The notes: a model not told the origin generated them from the letters alone. A DNA stretch of 64,000 nt from Rhizobium lusitanum (GCF_014189535.1 NZ_CP050308.1:3585001-3649000); one strand, 5' to 3'; counted from the first letter of the stretch, positions 9,006 to 21,134 are shown. Numbers and translations: made by a program.

Positions 9006-11966
9006 ATGACGATGATGGAAAGCGATTTGCTGCGGGATGTTCCGCTCGGGCGGCTTCGTCCGCTCAACCAGACGGAGCTGAAAGCGGCGCTTGCCGACCT
9101 TAAGGATATCGCCAAATCGGAACCGGCAATCGCCGCTCTTCTCGATGGTGACAGCCCCTTGCGCGATTTTATCGCCGCCGCGCTGACGCTGTCGCCCTAT
9201 CTTCGGGAAACCGCCAATCTCGACCCGGCACTGCTTGTCGCGGCCATCAGCGAACCGCTGTCGCCGCAGATCGAGGCTTTGGTGGCCGAGGCCCGCCGTG
9301 CCTGGTTGCCGGGCGGGGACGATACATCCTCTCCCTCGGAATCCGAGGTCATGAGCCGCCTGCGCATCGCCAAGCGTCGCGCCGCCTTCCTGATTGCGCT
9401 TGCCGATCTCGCCCGCATTTTCGACGGCTGGGTGACGACGCGCTGGCTGAGCGCGCTCGCCGAGGCCGCGATTTCGGCTGCCATCGATCATCTGCTGCTG
9501 TCGTCGCACGAGGCCGGCAAAATTACGGTTTTCGACCCTTCCGCACCGAGCCGGGGTTCCGGTCTGATCGTCCTCGGCATGGGCAAGCTCGGCGCCGGGG
9601 AGCTGAATTACTCCTCCGATATCGACCTGGTCGTCTTCTTCGACGAGATGGCTGGCATCGTTGCCAACCCCGACGATGCCATCGATATCTTCCCGCGCCT
9701 GATGCGCCGCCTGGTGCGCATCCTTCAGGAGCGCACTGCGCATGGTTATGTCTTCCGCACCGATCTCCGCCTGCGTCCTGATCCCGGTTCGACGCCGCTT
9801 GCCATCCCTGTCGATGCGGCAATGAACTATTACGAGGGCAGGGGTCAGAATTGGGAGCGCGCCGCCTTCATCAAGGCCCGCGCCGTCGGCGGCGATATCG
9901 CGGCCGGTCAGGCCTTCATCCGCGATCTCGTGCCCTTCGTCTTCCGCAAATATCTCGATTATGCGGCGATATCGGATATCCATTCGATCAAGCGGCAGAT
10001 CCATGTGCACAAGGGCCACGGCGCAATCGCGGTCAAGGGCCACAACGTCAAGCTCGGTCGCGGCGGCATCCGCGAAATCGAGTTTTTCGTCCAGACGCAG
10101 CAGCTGATCGCCGGTGGCCGCATGCCGGAGCTGCGTTCCCGCGCCACCGAGGAAACGCTGGCGGAGCTGACCAAGGCGAAATGGATCGACGCGGAAACGC
10201 GCGATGAACTGACGGAGGCCTATTGGTTCCTGCGCGATGTCGAACACCGCATCCAGATGGTGCGCGACGAGCAGACGCATCTGTTGCCCGAAACCGATGC
10301 CGAGCTCAAGCGTGTCGCCTTCATGATGGGCTTCACCGATATTTCCAGCTTCTCCGAGGCGCTGGTCGCCACGCTGAAGACGGTGGAGCGGCGCTATGCA
10401 AATCTGTTCGAGCAGGAAACGAAGCTTTCGAGCGGGACGGGCAATCTCGTCTTCACCGGTCAGGGCGACGATCCCGATACGCTGGAGACGCTGCGGCGTC
10501 TCGGCTTCGAACGCCCTTCCGACATCTCCAACGTCATCCGCACCTGGCACTATGGCCGCTACCGCGCCACGCAATCGGTCGAGGCGCGCGAGCGGTTGAC
10601 CGAACTGACGCCCGAGCTGCTGAGGGTATTCGGTGAGAGCAAGCGGGCGGACGAGGCGTTGCTGCGCTTCGACAGCTTTATCTCCGGCCTGCCTGCCGGC
10701 ATCCAGCTTTTCTCGCTGCTGAGCACGAACCCGGCGCTGCTCTCCCTCATCGTCAACATCATGTCGTCGGCACCTCGGCTTGCCGAGATCATCGCCGCCA
10801 AACCGCATGTCTTCGACGGTATGTTGGACCCCGGCCTGATGGCGGAGCTGCCGACGCGCGATTATCTGGCCGAGCGCATCAACAGCTTTCTGGCCTCGGC
10901 GCGGCATTATGAGGAGGTACTGGACCGGCTGCGCATCTTCGCCTCGGAGCAGCGCTTCCTGATCGGCATCCGCCTGCTGACGGGCACGATCGGCGGTGCC
11001 ATGGCGGCTCGCGCCTTCACCTATCTCGCGGATCTGATCGTCGAGGCGGCCTTGAATGCGGTGATGAAAGAAATCAAGGCGGCGCACGGCGACTATCCCG
11101 GCGGTCGCGTCGCCGTCATGGGCATGGGCAAGCTCGGCAGCTTCGAGCTGACCGCCGATTCGGATATCGATATCATCCTGCTTTACGATTACGACGACAC
11201 TGCGGGCGAATCTTCCGGCCAGAAACCGCTCGATGCCACCCGGTATTTCACCCGCATCACCCAACGGCTGATCGCGGCTCTGTCAGCGCCGACGGCGGAG
11301 GGCGTGCTCTACGAGGTCGATATGCGCCTGCGTCCGTCCGGTAACAAAGGCCCGGTCGCAACCCGCATCAATTCCTTCGAGAAATATCAGCGCGAAGAGG
11401 CCTGGGCCTGGGAGCATATGGCGCTGTCCCGCGCCCGCCTGATCTGCGGCGACGAAGAACTTATCGCCAACGCGGAGCGGATCATCGGTGAGGTGCTCTC
11501 GGTAAAGCGCGATATCCCGGAGATCGCCAAGGATGTCGCGGAGATGCGCGGCCTGATCGAGCAGGAAAAGCCGCCAGTCAGCCTCTGGGACCTGAAGCTG
11601 ATCCCGGGCGGGCTGATCGATATCGAATTCATCGCGCAATATCTGAGGCTGATCGCACCCGCTCGCGGCGTCGGTATTGATGCCAATGGTCTGAGCACCG
11701 GTGAGGCGCTGAAGCTGCTCGGCGGCAGTCTGATGGATCGCAACGACCTCGATCTTTGCCTGGAAGCGCTGCATCTTTACACCGAACTGTCACAGCTGAT
11801 CCGGCTTTGCGTCGACGGACCCTTCGATCCGGGCAAGGCTCCTTCGGGGCTGATCGAATTGGTCTCTCGTGCTGGCGACTGCCCCGATATCCGCACGCTG
11901 GAGGCGGAGCTGAAACGGCTGTCGAAAGCGGTACGGAAAGTTTTTCAGTCGGTCGTGAAGGCCTGA
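9006..11966 (+). CDS. glnE: Bifunctional glutamine synthetase adenylyltransferase/deadenylylase
   Basis: GlnE adds or removes AMP on glutamine synthetase I in response to PII and glutamine, so it sets ammonium assimilation. The 986-aa length is normal. Two nucleotidyltransferase cores are visible, each with a G-G/S-x(n)-D-x-D pattern: GMGKLGAGELNYSSDIDLV near residue 200, and GMGKLGSFELTADSDIDI near residue 715. The N-terminal core is the deadenylylase and the C-terminal core the adenylylase. A good GGGAGGA ribosome site precedes ATG 9006. Its stop is one base from the stop of the convergent kinase gene. Confidence 0.96.
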   Translation: MTMMESDLLRDVPLGRLRPLNQTELKAALADLKDIAKSEPAIAALLDGDSPLRDFIAAALTLSPYLRETANLDPALLVAAISEPLSPQIEALVAEARRAWLPGGDDTSSPSESEVMSRLRIAKRRAAFLIALADLARIFDGWVTTRWLSALAEAAISAAIDHLLLSSHEAGKITVFDPSAPSRGSGLIVLGMGKLGAGELNYSSDIDLVVFFDEMAGIVANPDDAIDIFPRLMRRLVRILQERTAHGYVFRTDLRLRPDPGSTPLAIPVDAAMNYYEGRGQNWERAAFIKARAVGGDIAAGQAFIRDLVPFVFRKYLDYAAISDIHSIKRQIHVHKGHGAIAVKGHNVKLGRGGIREIEFFVQTQQLIAGGRMPELRSRATEETLAELTKAKWIDAETRDELTEAYWFLRDVEHRIQMVRDEQTHLLPETDAELKRVAFMMGFTDISSFSEALVATLKTVERRYANLFEQETKLSSGTGNLVFTGQGDDPDTLETLRRLGFERPSDISNVIRTWHYGRYRATQSVEARERLTELTPELLRVFGESKRADEALLRFDSFISGLPAGIQLFSLLSTNPALLSLIVNIMSSAPRLAEIIAAKPHVFDGMLDPGLMAELPTRDYLAERINSFLASARHYEEVLDRLRIFASEQRFLIGIRLLTGTIGGAMAARAFTYLADLIVEAALNAVMKEIKAAHGDYPGGRVAVMGMGKLGSFELTADSDIDIILLYDYDDTAGESSGQKPLDATRYFTRITQRLIAALSAPTAEGVLYEVDMRLRPSGNKGPVATRINSFEKYQREEAWAWEHMALSRARLICGDEELIANAERIIGEVLSVKRDIPEIAKDVAEMRGLIEQEKPPVSLWDLKLIPGGLIDIEFIAQYLRLIAPARGVGIDANGLSTGEALKLLGGSLMDRNDLDLCLEALHLYTELSQLIRLCVDGPFDPGKAPSGLIELVSRAGDCPDIRTLEAELKRLSKAVRKVFQSVVKA

Positions 11967-11967
11967 T

Positions 11968-14283
<2,316 letters not shown>

Positions 14284-14376
14284 CGCTCTAGCCTTGTCCC
14301 TCGTGTGATTCGCTGCGCCGCTCGCCCGAATCTACCCTAATGAATCACTCGTGATTCGCCTTGTCCAGAGGGTCTG

Positions 14377-14392
14377 GTAAAACTTTGTTAAC
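14377..14392 (-). promoter_or_regulatory. Candidate CtrA box upstream of pleC
   Basis: On the minus strand the sequence reads GTTAA-CAAAGTT-TTAC. This fits the CtrA consensus TTAA-N7-TTAA with one mismatch and the exact 7-base spacing. It sits about 95-110 bases before the kinase start codon, a suitable place for cell-cycle control. Confidence 0.45.
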
Positions 14393-14461
14393 CATAAGTG
14401 ATTTCAGTGCTTTTTGTACCCGCAAGGGTAGGTAGCCCTCATCCGGGACTCGTCCTGGATG

Positions 14462-14485
14462 AAAAAGCGGGTGCAAATCACCCGC
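14462..14485 (-). terminator. Intrinsic terminator after pepN
   Basis: On the minus strand a GCGGGTG/CACCCGC 7-bp stem with a 5-base loop (14467-14485) is followed directly by five T residues. It lies 28 bases past the pepN stop. Confidence 0.75.
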
Positions 14486-14512
14486 CTCGTTCACCGGATG
14501 GCAAGCGGAAAA

Positions 14513-17161
14513 TCAGTCCTTAAGGATACGATCCACAATATCGCGAACGTCGGTCGAAAGGCCGCCGGCGCGTTCGATTTGCATCAAAGCGGAGCGAGCA
14601 TGGTCGGCGCGCACGGGTTCCAGCGAGCGCCAGGAGCGCATCGAGGTCAGAATGCGCGCGGCAAGCTGCGGGTTACGCTGGTCGATATCGAGGATTTCCT
14701 GTGCGAGGAAGCGATAGCCGGCACCATCGGCGCGGCCAAAGCCAGTCGGATTGGAGAAGGCGAAGGTGCCGACGAGGGCGCGCATGCGGTTCGGATTGGC
14801 GCGCTTGAACAGCGGCGTCTCCATCAGGCCCTGAATGCGATCGAGCGTCGCAGCACCCGGAATGGCCGCCTGGATGGCGAGCCATTTGTCGATGACCAGC
14901 GCGTTTTCGGTGAAACGCTCGTGGAAGTCCTTAAGGGCAGCCTTGGCCTCCGCCGTGTCGGGGAAACGATGGGCAAGGATCGTCAGCGCGGCGCTGAGAT
15001 CGGTCATGTTGTTGGCGGCGTCATAGGCTGCCTTGGCACGGGCGGGGCTATCGTCCGATTGCGAGAGATAGGTAAGGGCGGCATTACGCAATGCCCTCCG
15101 TCCAGCGCTGGCCGCATCCGGGCTGAAGGGGCCTGGTGTCTGCATGCTATCGTAGAGGGATGCGAAAATATCCTTCCCGGCCTCGGCGATCTGTTTGAGG
15201 ATCGCCCGACGGCCGGTATGGATTGCGTCGGGGTCGTTGTCGCCGCCGAGCTCGCGGCCAATGTCGGCCTCGCTCGGTAGAGCGAGTGCCAGCGCACGGA
15301 AGGCGGGCTCCAGGCTCTCGTCGCTGGCTGCTGCCAGAAGCGCGTCGATGAAGACGGCGTCGCAGGTAACTGGAGCCCCCTCACGAGCGTCGCGGGCGGC
15401 CTGCAGCAGGTTGGGCAGGCCAAGGTCGATCAGCGCCTGCCAGCGGGCAAAATGATCGGTCTCGTAACGGGCAATCAGCGCCAGATCCTTGGCGCTCTGG
15501 CTGAATTGCAGATTGATCGGTGTCGAGAAACTGCGGTTGAGCGATAGCACCGGCCGCGAGGGGATGCCGTGGAAGACCACCGTTTGTGTCCGTGCCGTCA
15601 GATGCAGAACGTCGTCGGTCAACTCGGCGCCGGTCACCGATGTCGGTGTCAGCAAGGTGCCGTCCTCGGCGATCAGCGCTATGCGCAGCGGAATGTGCAA
15701 TGGCTCCTTGCTTGTCTGGCCCGGAGTGGCCGGCTGCATCTGTTCGAGCGTCAGCGTGAAACTCTTCGCGGCGGCGTCATAGGCGCCGGAAGCGGTCACC
15801 AGCGGTGTGCCGGCCTGGTGGTACCAGAGCGAGAACTGCGTGAGGTCGCGGCCACTGACATCCTCGAAGCACTTGACGAAATCCTCGATCGTCACAGCCT
15901 GGCCGTCGTGCCGGTCGAAATAGAGGTCCATGCCCGTCCTGAACAGATCGCGGCCGAGCAGGGTGGCGATCATGCTGGTGACTTCGCTGCCCTTCTCGTA
16001 GACCGTCGTCGTGTAGAAATTGTTGATCTCGCGATAGGTGGTCGGGCGCACCGGATGGGCGAGCGGGCCACCGTCTTCCGGAAACTGCTCCGACTTCAGA
16101 TTACGAACTTCGGCGATGCGCGTGACCGGACGCGAGCGCTGGTCGGCGGAAAATTCGTGGTCGCGATAGACCGTCAGGCCTTCCTTGAGGCAGAGCTGGA
16201 ACCAGTCGCGGCAGGTGATGCGGTTGCCGGTCCAGTTGTGGAAATATTCATGCGCGATGATCCGCTCGATACTGGCATAGTCGGCATCGGTGGCGATATC
16301 AGGATCGGCGAGGACGTACTTGTCATTGAAGACGTTGAGGCCCTTGTTCTCCATGGCGCCCATGTTGAAATCGGAGACGGCGACGATCATAAAGATGTCG
16401 AGATCATATTCGCGGCCGAACCGCTCCTCGTCCCATGTCATCGAGCGCTTCAGCGCGTCCATCGCATAGGTAGCACGCGGCTCCTTGCCGTGTTCGACAT
16501 AGATCTTCAGCGCGATTTCGCGGCCCGATGCGGTGACGAACGTATCCTCGACCACGCCGAGATCGCCGGCAACGAGCGCAAAGAGATAGCTCGGCTTCGG
16601 ATGTGGATCGAACCAAGCGGCGAAATGCTTGCCTTCGCCATAGCCAGCACCACCGAGGAAATTACCGTTCGACAGCAGCAGCGGATTGGCGGCCTTGTCG
16701 GCGATGATGTTGACCGTATAGGGCGCAAGCACATCCGGGCGATCGGGGAAATAGGTGATGCGGCGGAAGCCTTCGGCCTCGCATTGGGTGCAGTAGACGC
16801 CGCTGGTGCGGTATAGCCCCATGAGCTGCGTATTGGCTTCGGGATTGATGACCGTCGTGATCGTCAGCTCGAAGGGCGCGCTTTCCGGCAGGTCCTTGAC
16901 CGTCAGGCTGTCGGGCGTTGCCGTATAGTGTTCGGCTGGAAGTTCGGTCTGGTCGAGCAGCAGCCCCGAAAGAACCAGCTCGTCGCCATCGAGTACCAGC
17001 GGTGCCTTGGGATCAATGCCTTCGCTACGGTGAAAGATCAGCCGGGCTTCGACCTTGGTCTCCGTCGGATGCAGATCGAAGGTAAGGTCCACGCGTTCCA
17101 GAACGAAGTCGGTGGGACGATAGTCTGCCAGATGAACGATCTGGCCGGTGTCTGTTCGCAT
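14513..17161 (-). CDS. pepN: Aminopeptidase N (M1 metallopeptidase)
   Basis: Cytoplasmic zinc aminopeptidase that clears peptides, 882 aa, the usual PepN size. The substrate motif GAMEN (NMGAMENKG, near residue 262) and the zinc motif HEYFHNWTGNR (HExxH-x18-E, near residue 297) are both intact. An N-terminal beta domain precedes them, and a C-terminal alpha-solenoid (DUF3458-type) fills the last 430 residues. The gene stands alone, with its own terminator downstream and a 170-base gap upstream. Confidence 0.95.
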   Translation of the reverse strand: MRTDTGQIVHLADYRPTDFVLERVDLTFDLHPTETKVEARLIFHRSEGIDPKAPLVLDGDELVLSGLLLDQTELPAEHYTATPDSLTVKDLPESAPFELTITTVINPEANTQLMGLYRTSGVYCTQCEAEGFRRITYFPDRPDVLAPYTVNIIADKAANPLLLSNGNFLGGAGYGEGKHFAAWFDPHPKPSYLFALVAGDLGVVEDTFVTASGREIALKIYVEHGKEPRATYAMDALKRSMTWDEERFGREYDLDIFMIVAVSDFNMGAMENKGLNVFNDKYVLADPDIATDADYASIERIIAHEYFHNWTGNRITCRDWFQLCLKEGLTVYRDHEFSADQRSRPVTRIAEVRNLKSEQFPEDGGPLAHPVRPTTYREINNFYTTTVYEKGSEVTSMIATLLGRDLFRTGMDLYFDRHDGQAVTIEDFVKCFEDVSGRDLTQFSLWYHQAGTPLVTASGAYDAAAKSFTLTLEQMQPATPGQTSKEPLHIPLRIALIAEDGTLLTPTSVTGAELTDDVLHLTARTQTVVFHGIPSRPVLSLNRSFSTPINLQFSQSAKDLALIARYETDHFARWQALIDLGLPNLLQAARDAREGAPVTCDAVFIDALLAAASDESLEPAFRALALALPSEADIGRELGGDNDPDAIHTGRRAILKQIAEAGKDIFASLYDSMQTPGPFSPDAASAGRRALRNAALTYLSQSDDSPARAKAAYDAANNMTDLSAALTILAHRFPDTAEAKAALKDFHERFTENALVIDKWLAIQAAIPGAATLDRIQGLMETPLFKRANPNRMRALVGTFAFSNPTGFGRADGAGYRFLAQEILDIDQRNPQLAARILTSMRSWRSLEPVRADHARSALMQIERAGGLSTDVRDIVDRILKD

Positions 17162-17330
17162 GGTCTATCCTGATCGGGCTGATACTGCGGCGGGCATTGA
17201 TCCGGAGCAATGCTCTGGAGCGAAATTTGCCGCATCATTACATCGAAATCTGAACCAAAGTTAAAGTCATGTCATTGCGCCACTGCAATTTGTGTCGACG
17301 GCGAAAGTATTTGATCGAGAAGGTTGTGCT

Positions 17331-18440
17331 TCATTTCAGGTTGAAAGCCGCCTTGATCGTATCGTCGGCTTCAGTCTGTTGCACGACGACGCCATACCAT
17401 CCGAGACCATCGTAGTCCTCATAGCCGAGCGTCTTGGCGTAGGCGACGATGGCGCCATTATTGTCGTAATAGCTTCCCCGCGTCGTGCCTTCGGGATTGG
17501 CAAGCGCGAAATGCGAGAACATGAGTTTCGGATCGCTGCAGGCGATCACGCGCTTCTTGCCGTCAAGCAGCATCACCACCGTCTTTTCGGCGACCTGTGG
17601 CGGCAGGTTGGCTTCCTTGTCGACAATCGCCTGTCCTTGATTCTGCCAGTCGAAGTAGACACCCAGCGCGCCGATCTGTCTGCCGTCCGACCGTCCGCCT
17701 TCGCGAATGCCGGTGGCATAGATGAGAGCATTCCGCCGCTCGTGAAACTCGCTCGGCCGGACGTCGTCGACGATATAGTCGTCGCCCGACCGGCAATTGG
17801 CTGCCGCCGTGAACCAGGGATCCGAGGCAAGATTGGCGCCGGCGAGCTTGCGCTGATAAGCGGGATTGGCCGAGGCGATGACCTGCCCCTTCATGTCGGT
17901 CACGACCAGATCGAGGTAGACCGTATAGAAGCGGTTGATGACGCCGAGCCGTTCGGCGGCAAAGGCGATGCGTTGCGGCTGAGGGTCCTGAAGCGCTTCC
18001 CACAGTGCCGTATCGGTCGCCCACCAGCGGACGTCGGCGGTGCGCTCGAAGAGATTGCGGACAATGAGCTGTACCAGCGTCTGGGCGAGATCGGTCAGGC
18101 GAACGCCCTCCATCTCGTCTACCAGCGCTTCAGCCATGCTGCGGCTGACACCGATGCGGCTGAGCACGTTATCCTGAAATTTGCTTGCGATATCGGTGGC
18201 GATCTGCGCCAGGCGTTGCACTTCGTTGGCGACCACGGCGAAGCCCTTGCCGGTTTCGCCGGCACGGGCAGCTTCGATCAGCGCATTGATCGCCAGAAGC
18301 TTGATCTGCTTGACGACGTGGGTGTTATCGGTGCTGAAGCGCTCGAGGTCCTTGCCGATGCCATCGGTCACGACGCGCATCGAGCGCGGTGTTACCGCAT
18401 GCTGTTGAGAGCTCCGTTTCATCGATGGGGCTGCTGTCAT
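17331..18440 (-). CDS. Soluble chemoreceptor-like protein: N-terminal MCP segment plus C-terminal Cache-like domain
   Basis: The 369-aa product has no membrane helix or signal peptide. Residues about 20-95 resemble the cytoplasmic hairpin tip of methyl-accepting chemotaxis proteins ([19 protein letters not shown] followed by [11 protein letters not shown]), where CheA and CheW dock. Residues about 110-369 look like a PDC/Cache sensor, with [12 protein letters not shown] and repeated beta strands ending GWYGVVVQQ. In classical receptors the Cache domain is N-terminal and periplasmic; here the order is reversed and the whole protein seems cytoplasmic. The MCP portion is also much shorter than a full signalling hairpin. 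Function is inferred: a cytoplasmic sensor, possibly attached to a chemosensory array. Confidence 0.75.
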   Translation of the reverse strand: MTAAPSMKRSSQQHAVTPRSMRVVTDGIGKDLERFSTDNTHVVKQIKLLAINALIEAARAGETGKGFAVVANEVQRLAQIATDIASKFQDNVLSRIGVSRSMAEALVDEMEGVRLTDLAQTLVQLIVRNLFERTADVRWWATDTALWEALQDPQPQRIAFAAERLGVINRFYTVYLDLVVTDMKGQVIASANPAYQRKLAGANLASDPWFTAAANCRSGDDYIVDDVRPSEFHERRNALIYATGIREGGRSDGRQIGALGVYFDWQNQGQAIVDKEANLPPQVAEKTVVMLLDGKKRVIACSDPKLMFSHFALANPEGTTRGSYYDNNGAIVAYAKTLGYEDYDGLGWYGVVVQQTEADDTIKAAFNLK

Positions 18441-18627
18441 CGGACTTAGACCTCGTAAACAGTAAAAGCTGAAGTAGTTGTTAGAAATACATGCTGCGCC
18501 GCAGAAACTATTGAGTTTCGGTGAAATGAAGTTGAAATATTATGGTTCTTAAAAGGTTAATATGACCTGTTATGAAGTAGCTATATCGTTTTGACCCAAA
18601 AAAGTCTTGGCCAAGGGGGCTGGCCGG

Positions 18628-19866
18628 TCAATCGACTGTTGACGGCACCGGGGGAGCGGGTGGCTCGCCACCGCGCACGGGGAGCGGAATGGACTGGAAA
18701 TCGGTCTTGTCGATACGCCCTTCATTCGGCTTGCGCTTGGCGATGCGCCAGCCGGCGTAGCCTGCGTAGAGCGCGAAGGCCAGCGCCAGAAACCAGAGAA
18801 GGCCGGACGGGCCGGCGAATTCCATCAATGCGCCGCCGACCAGCGGGCCGGAGACGGTGCCGAGCCCGTAGAGCAGCATGATGCCGCTGGAGATGGTGAC
18901 ATATTCGTCGGGTGCTGCGCGATCGTTGGCATGGGCGACATTGAGCGCATAAATCGGGTAGAGTACGGTGCCGATGAAGAAGCCGGCAATATAGAGCGTC
19001 ATCCGTGTATGCGCGTCGAACAGGGTCATGATGATGCAGGCAAGAACGCCGATGCCGCCGCAGACGATCATGACGTAGCGCCGGTCCACCAGATCGGAAA
19101 TGCGGCCGATCGGCATTTGCGACACCGCGCCACCGGCGAGCACGCAGGCAAGCAGCGTCGCGCCTTCGGCGGTATTCATGCCGACATTCTGGGTATAGAC
19201 GCCGCCAAGGCTGCTCCAGGTGCCGGAAAGGGCGCCCGATAGCAGCGAGCCGATGAAGGCGATGGGCGAGAGCCGGTAAAGTTTCGGCAGGTCGAACTTG
19301 GCCTCATGGATCGGCGTCGGCGACTTGGCGGTCGAGAGCGCTGTCGGCAGCATGGCGAGTGCGAAGATGATGCCGCAGAGGATGAAGAGCGAGGTATTGC
19401 TGGGATCGCCGAGCGGCACCAGATATTGCCCGCCGATCGAGCCGACCAGGCAGGTGATCATATAGACCGAGAAGATGGTTGCGCGGTTCTCGTTGTTGAC
19501 CCGCTCGTTCAGCCAGCTCTCGATGATGAGATAGGCGCCGGCGATCCCGAAGCCGCTGATGCAGCGGAAGACGAGCCAGGCACGCCAATCGACCATCAGG
19601 GCGCAAAGCAGGATGCCGATGCTGAGCAGCGAGATCAGCGCACCGAACACGCGCACATGCCCCACCCGCCGTACGAAGCGCGGCGTGATGATGCAGGATA
19701 TGGTGAAGCCGAAGGTATAGCCGGTGGCAATCACCGAGATGGTGAAGGTCGACCAGCCTTCCGCAACCGATCGGATCGGAACAACGAAATTCATCAGGCC
19801 ATAGCCGATCATCATCAACAGCGTTGACAACATCAGACTGGCGATCGAGACGAGGCTGGCCAGCAT
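18628..19866 (-). CDS. MFS transporter (YcaD-like)
   Basis: Twelve-helix major facilitator permease of 412 aa from ATG 19866 (a TTG start 29 codons upstream is possible but gives a non-hydrophobic basic leader). The first helices follow at once (SLVSIASLMLSTLLMMIGYG). The loop 2-3 region RFVRRVGHVRVFG and the later GRISDLVDRRYVM are the usual MFS cytoplasmic loop motifs. The pattern resembles YcaD and related proton-driven exporters. The C-terminal 40 residues are polar and proline-rich (PPAPPVPS). Substrate unknown. It is divergent from the 291-aa helix-turn-helix-like protein across a gap with palindromes, so that protein could be its regulator. Confidence 0.85.
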   Translation of the reverse strand: MLASLVSIASLMLSTLLMMIGYGLMNFVVPIRSVAEGWSTFTISVIATGYTFGFTISCIITPRFVRRVGHVRVFGALISLLSIGILLCALMVDWRAWLVFRCISGFGIAGAYLIIESWLNERVNNENRATIFSVYMITCLVGSIGGQYLVPLGDPSNTSLFILCGIIFALAMLPTALSTAKSPTPIHEAKFDLPKLYRLSPIAFIGSLLSGALSGTWSSLGGVYTQNVGMNTAEGATLLACVLAGGAVSQMPIGRISDLVDRRYVMIVCGGIGVLACIIMTLFDAHTRMTLYIAGFFIGTVLYPIYALNVAHANDRAAPDEYVTISSGIMLLYGLGTVSGPLVGGALMEFAGPSGLLWFLALAFALYAGYAGWRIAKRKPNEGRIDKTDFQSIPLPVRGGEPPAPPVPSTVD

Positions 19867-20187
19867 TGGAACAGGATTCCGGACGAGTGGGTTGGAGCGC
19901 GCGCCGATTGCCGCCGTGCATCTTGCTCTAACCTGGCAATGAAGCGCGATCAATCGCGACGCTGTGTGACGCGGATGGTTGTTCCCGTCTTGGTCGGTGC
20001 GCCGACATGGAAAGGATGGTCGAAGGAAATGTCAGGAAAGTGATCTTTTGGTCAATTTCTTACGCCAATAACGTTTATAGCATGCTATGTTGTGCCATTG
20101 GCATACACAATGACGGCAGAGTTATGTAAGAATTAGAAAAAATCTTTTTCTATTGATATTTAAGAAGGGCGCCATAAGGAGGCCCGT
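19867..20187. other. Divergent promoter region with palindromes
   Basis: A 321-base gap between divergent genes. It is AT-rich in its right half. It holds the perfect 12-bp palindrome ATAGCATGCTAT (20077-20088), then TGCCA-T-TGGCA (20093-20103) framed by TTGTG/CACAA. These look like protein-binding sites. No gene was found here. Confidence 0.45.
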
Positions 20188-21063
20188 TTGAGTTTTTCCG
20201 CGGAGCAGCTTGCTCGCCATCCCGAATTCATATCCTCCTTGCGCTTTCTGGCGGAGGCGCTGCGGAACCGTTATGACAGCGGACCGCGGATTGCACGCCT
20301 GCTGGCTTCGCAACAGCGCTGGCTTTTGACCCAGACGGCCTATGCGCTTCATCTGGAATACGACCCCACCGTGCCCGGTTCCGGCCTGACCGCTGTAGAG
20401 CTTCGCAATCTCATTACCCATTACCGCGTAGCAAGCCGCAATACCGTGCTGACCTATATTGAGGAACTACTGACCTATCGCTTCCTCTTTCCCGCTGCCG
20501 GCCTGGTCCTGCGCCCGCGGCGTTACGAGCCGGCGGAGATCAGCCACACAGCGATGTTCAGTTGGTTTCTCGCCAATCTTGCCGCCCTCGACCTGCTCGA
20601 TAATGGCAGTCGTGCCGTAGCGCTTGCTGCCCATCCGGGGTTGTTCGATCTGGCGCAGCCGCGCATGGCACGCCGCTGCCTGGAGGAGGCGGCCTGGCGC
20701 GAGCCGCCGGAGCGTGTCGGCATGTTTCTCTGGACAGAGGCAGGCGGTCTCGTGGTCGACAATCTCATGTCCCGGCTGGACCCGGGCGCGGAGGCCGACG
20801 GTCGCATTGATCTTGGCCGTATCGACACGCGTGCGATGGCGGCGCAGTTCATGATGTCGCGCACCCATTTGCAGCGCCTTCTGCGCAAGGCCGCTGACCA
20901 TGGCTGCATCGGCTGGTATGACGAGCCGAAGAAGACGCGGCTCTGGATGTCGCGTGACTTTCTCGATGAATATTGCAGCTGGCAAGCCGTGAAATTCGCT
21001 GCGGTGGACGAGGGGTTCGAATGGGCGCAAGCCGTTGTGGCGGGCGCCCTAACGAAGGAATGA
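20188..21063 (+). CDS. Unknown protein with two helix-turn-helix-like segments, TTG start
   Basis: The 291-aa frame begins at TTG, with AGGAGG five bases ahead (20177-20182). No other start occurs for more than 100 codons, so the TTG is convincing. Two segments look like winged helix-turn-helix modules. The first is about residues 70-105 (LTAVELRNLITHYRVASRNT, then VLTYIEELL). The second is about 205-245 (MAAQFMMSRTHLQRLLRKA, then a wing with KKTRLWMS). The middle is a helical region with no motif I know. I do not recognise the family. DNA binding is inferred. The divergent MFS gene and the palindromes between them fit a local regulator. Confidence 0.75.
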   Translation: MSFSAEQLARHPEFISSLRFLAEALRNRYDSGPRIARLLASQQRWLLTQTAYALHLEYDPTVPGSGLTAVELRNLITHYRVASRNTVLTYIEELLTYRFLFPAAGLVLRPRRYEPAEISHTAMFSWFLANLAALDLLDNGSRAVALAAHPGLFDLAQPRMARRCLEEAAWREPPERVGMFLWTEAGGLVVDNLMSRLDPGAEADGRIDLGRIDTRAMAAQFMMSRTHLQRLLRKAADHGCIGWYDEPKKTRLWMSRDFLDEYCSWQAVKFAAVDEGFEWAQAVVAGALTKE

Positions 21064-21070
21064 TCCGAAG

Positions 21071-21097
21071 AAAAAAAACGCCGGGCTAGGCCCGGCG
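21071..21097 (-). terminator. Intrinsic terminator facing left
   Basis: Perfect 8-bp stem CGCCGGGC-TAG-GCCCGGCG (21079-21097) with eight A residues on its left flank, which is a U tract for minus-strand transcripts. It probably backs up the next terminator for the small genes. Confidence 0.65.
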
Positions 21098-21134
21098 CGC
21101 GCTTCATGAAAATTGATTATGAAAATTCGAAACG

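Noticed and set aside
8931-11264. Long open frame of 777 codons on the minus strand
   Set aside because: It is antisense to glnE, which has full family motifs. High-GC genes give such long shadow frames; the product is rich in Gln, Arg and Asp with no domain.
20122-20421. Minus-strand frame of 99 codons
   Set aside because: It overlaps the 5' part of the 291-aa gene in antisense, and the plus-strand gene has a strong ribosome site.
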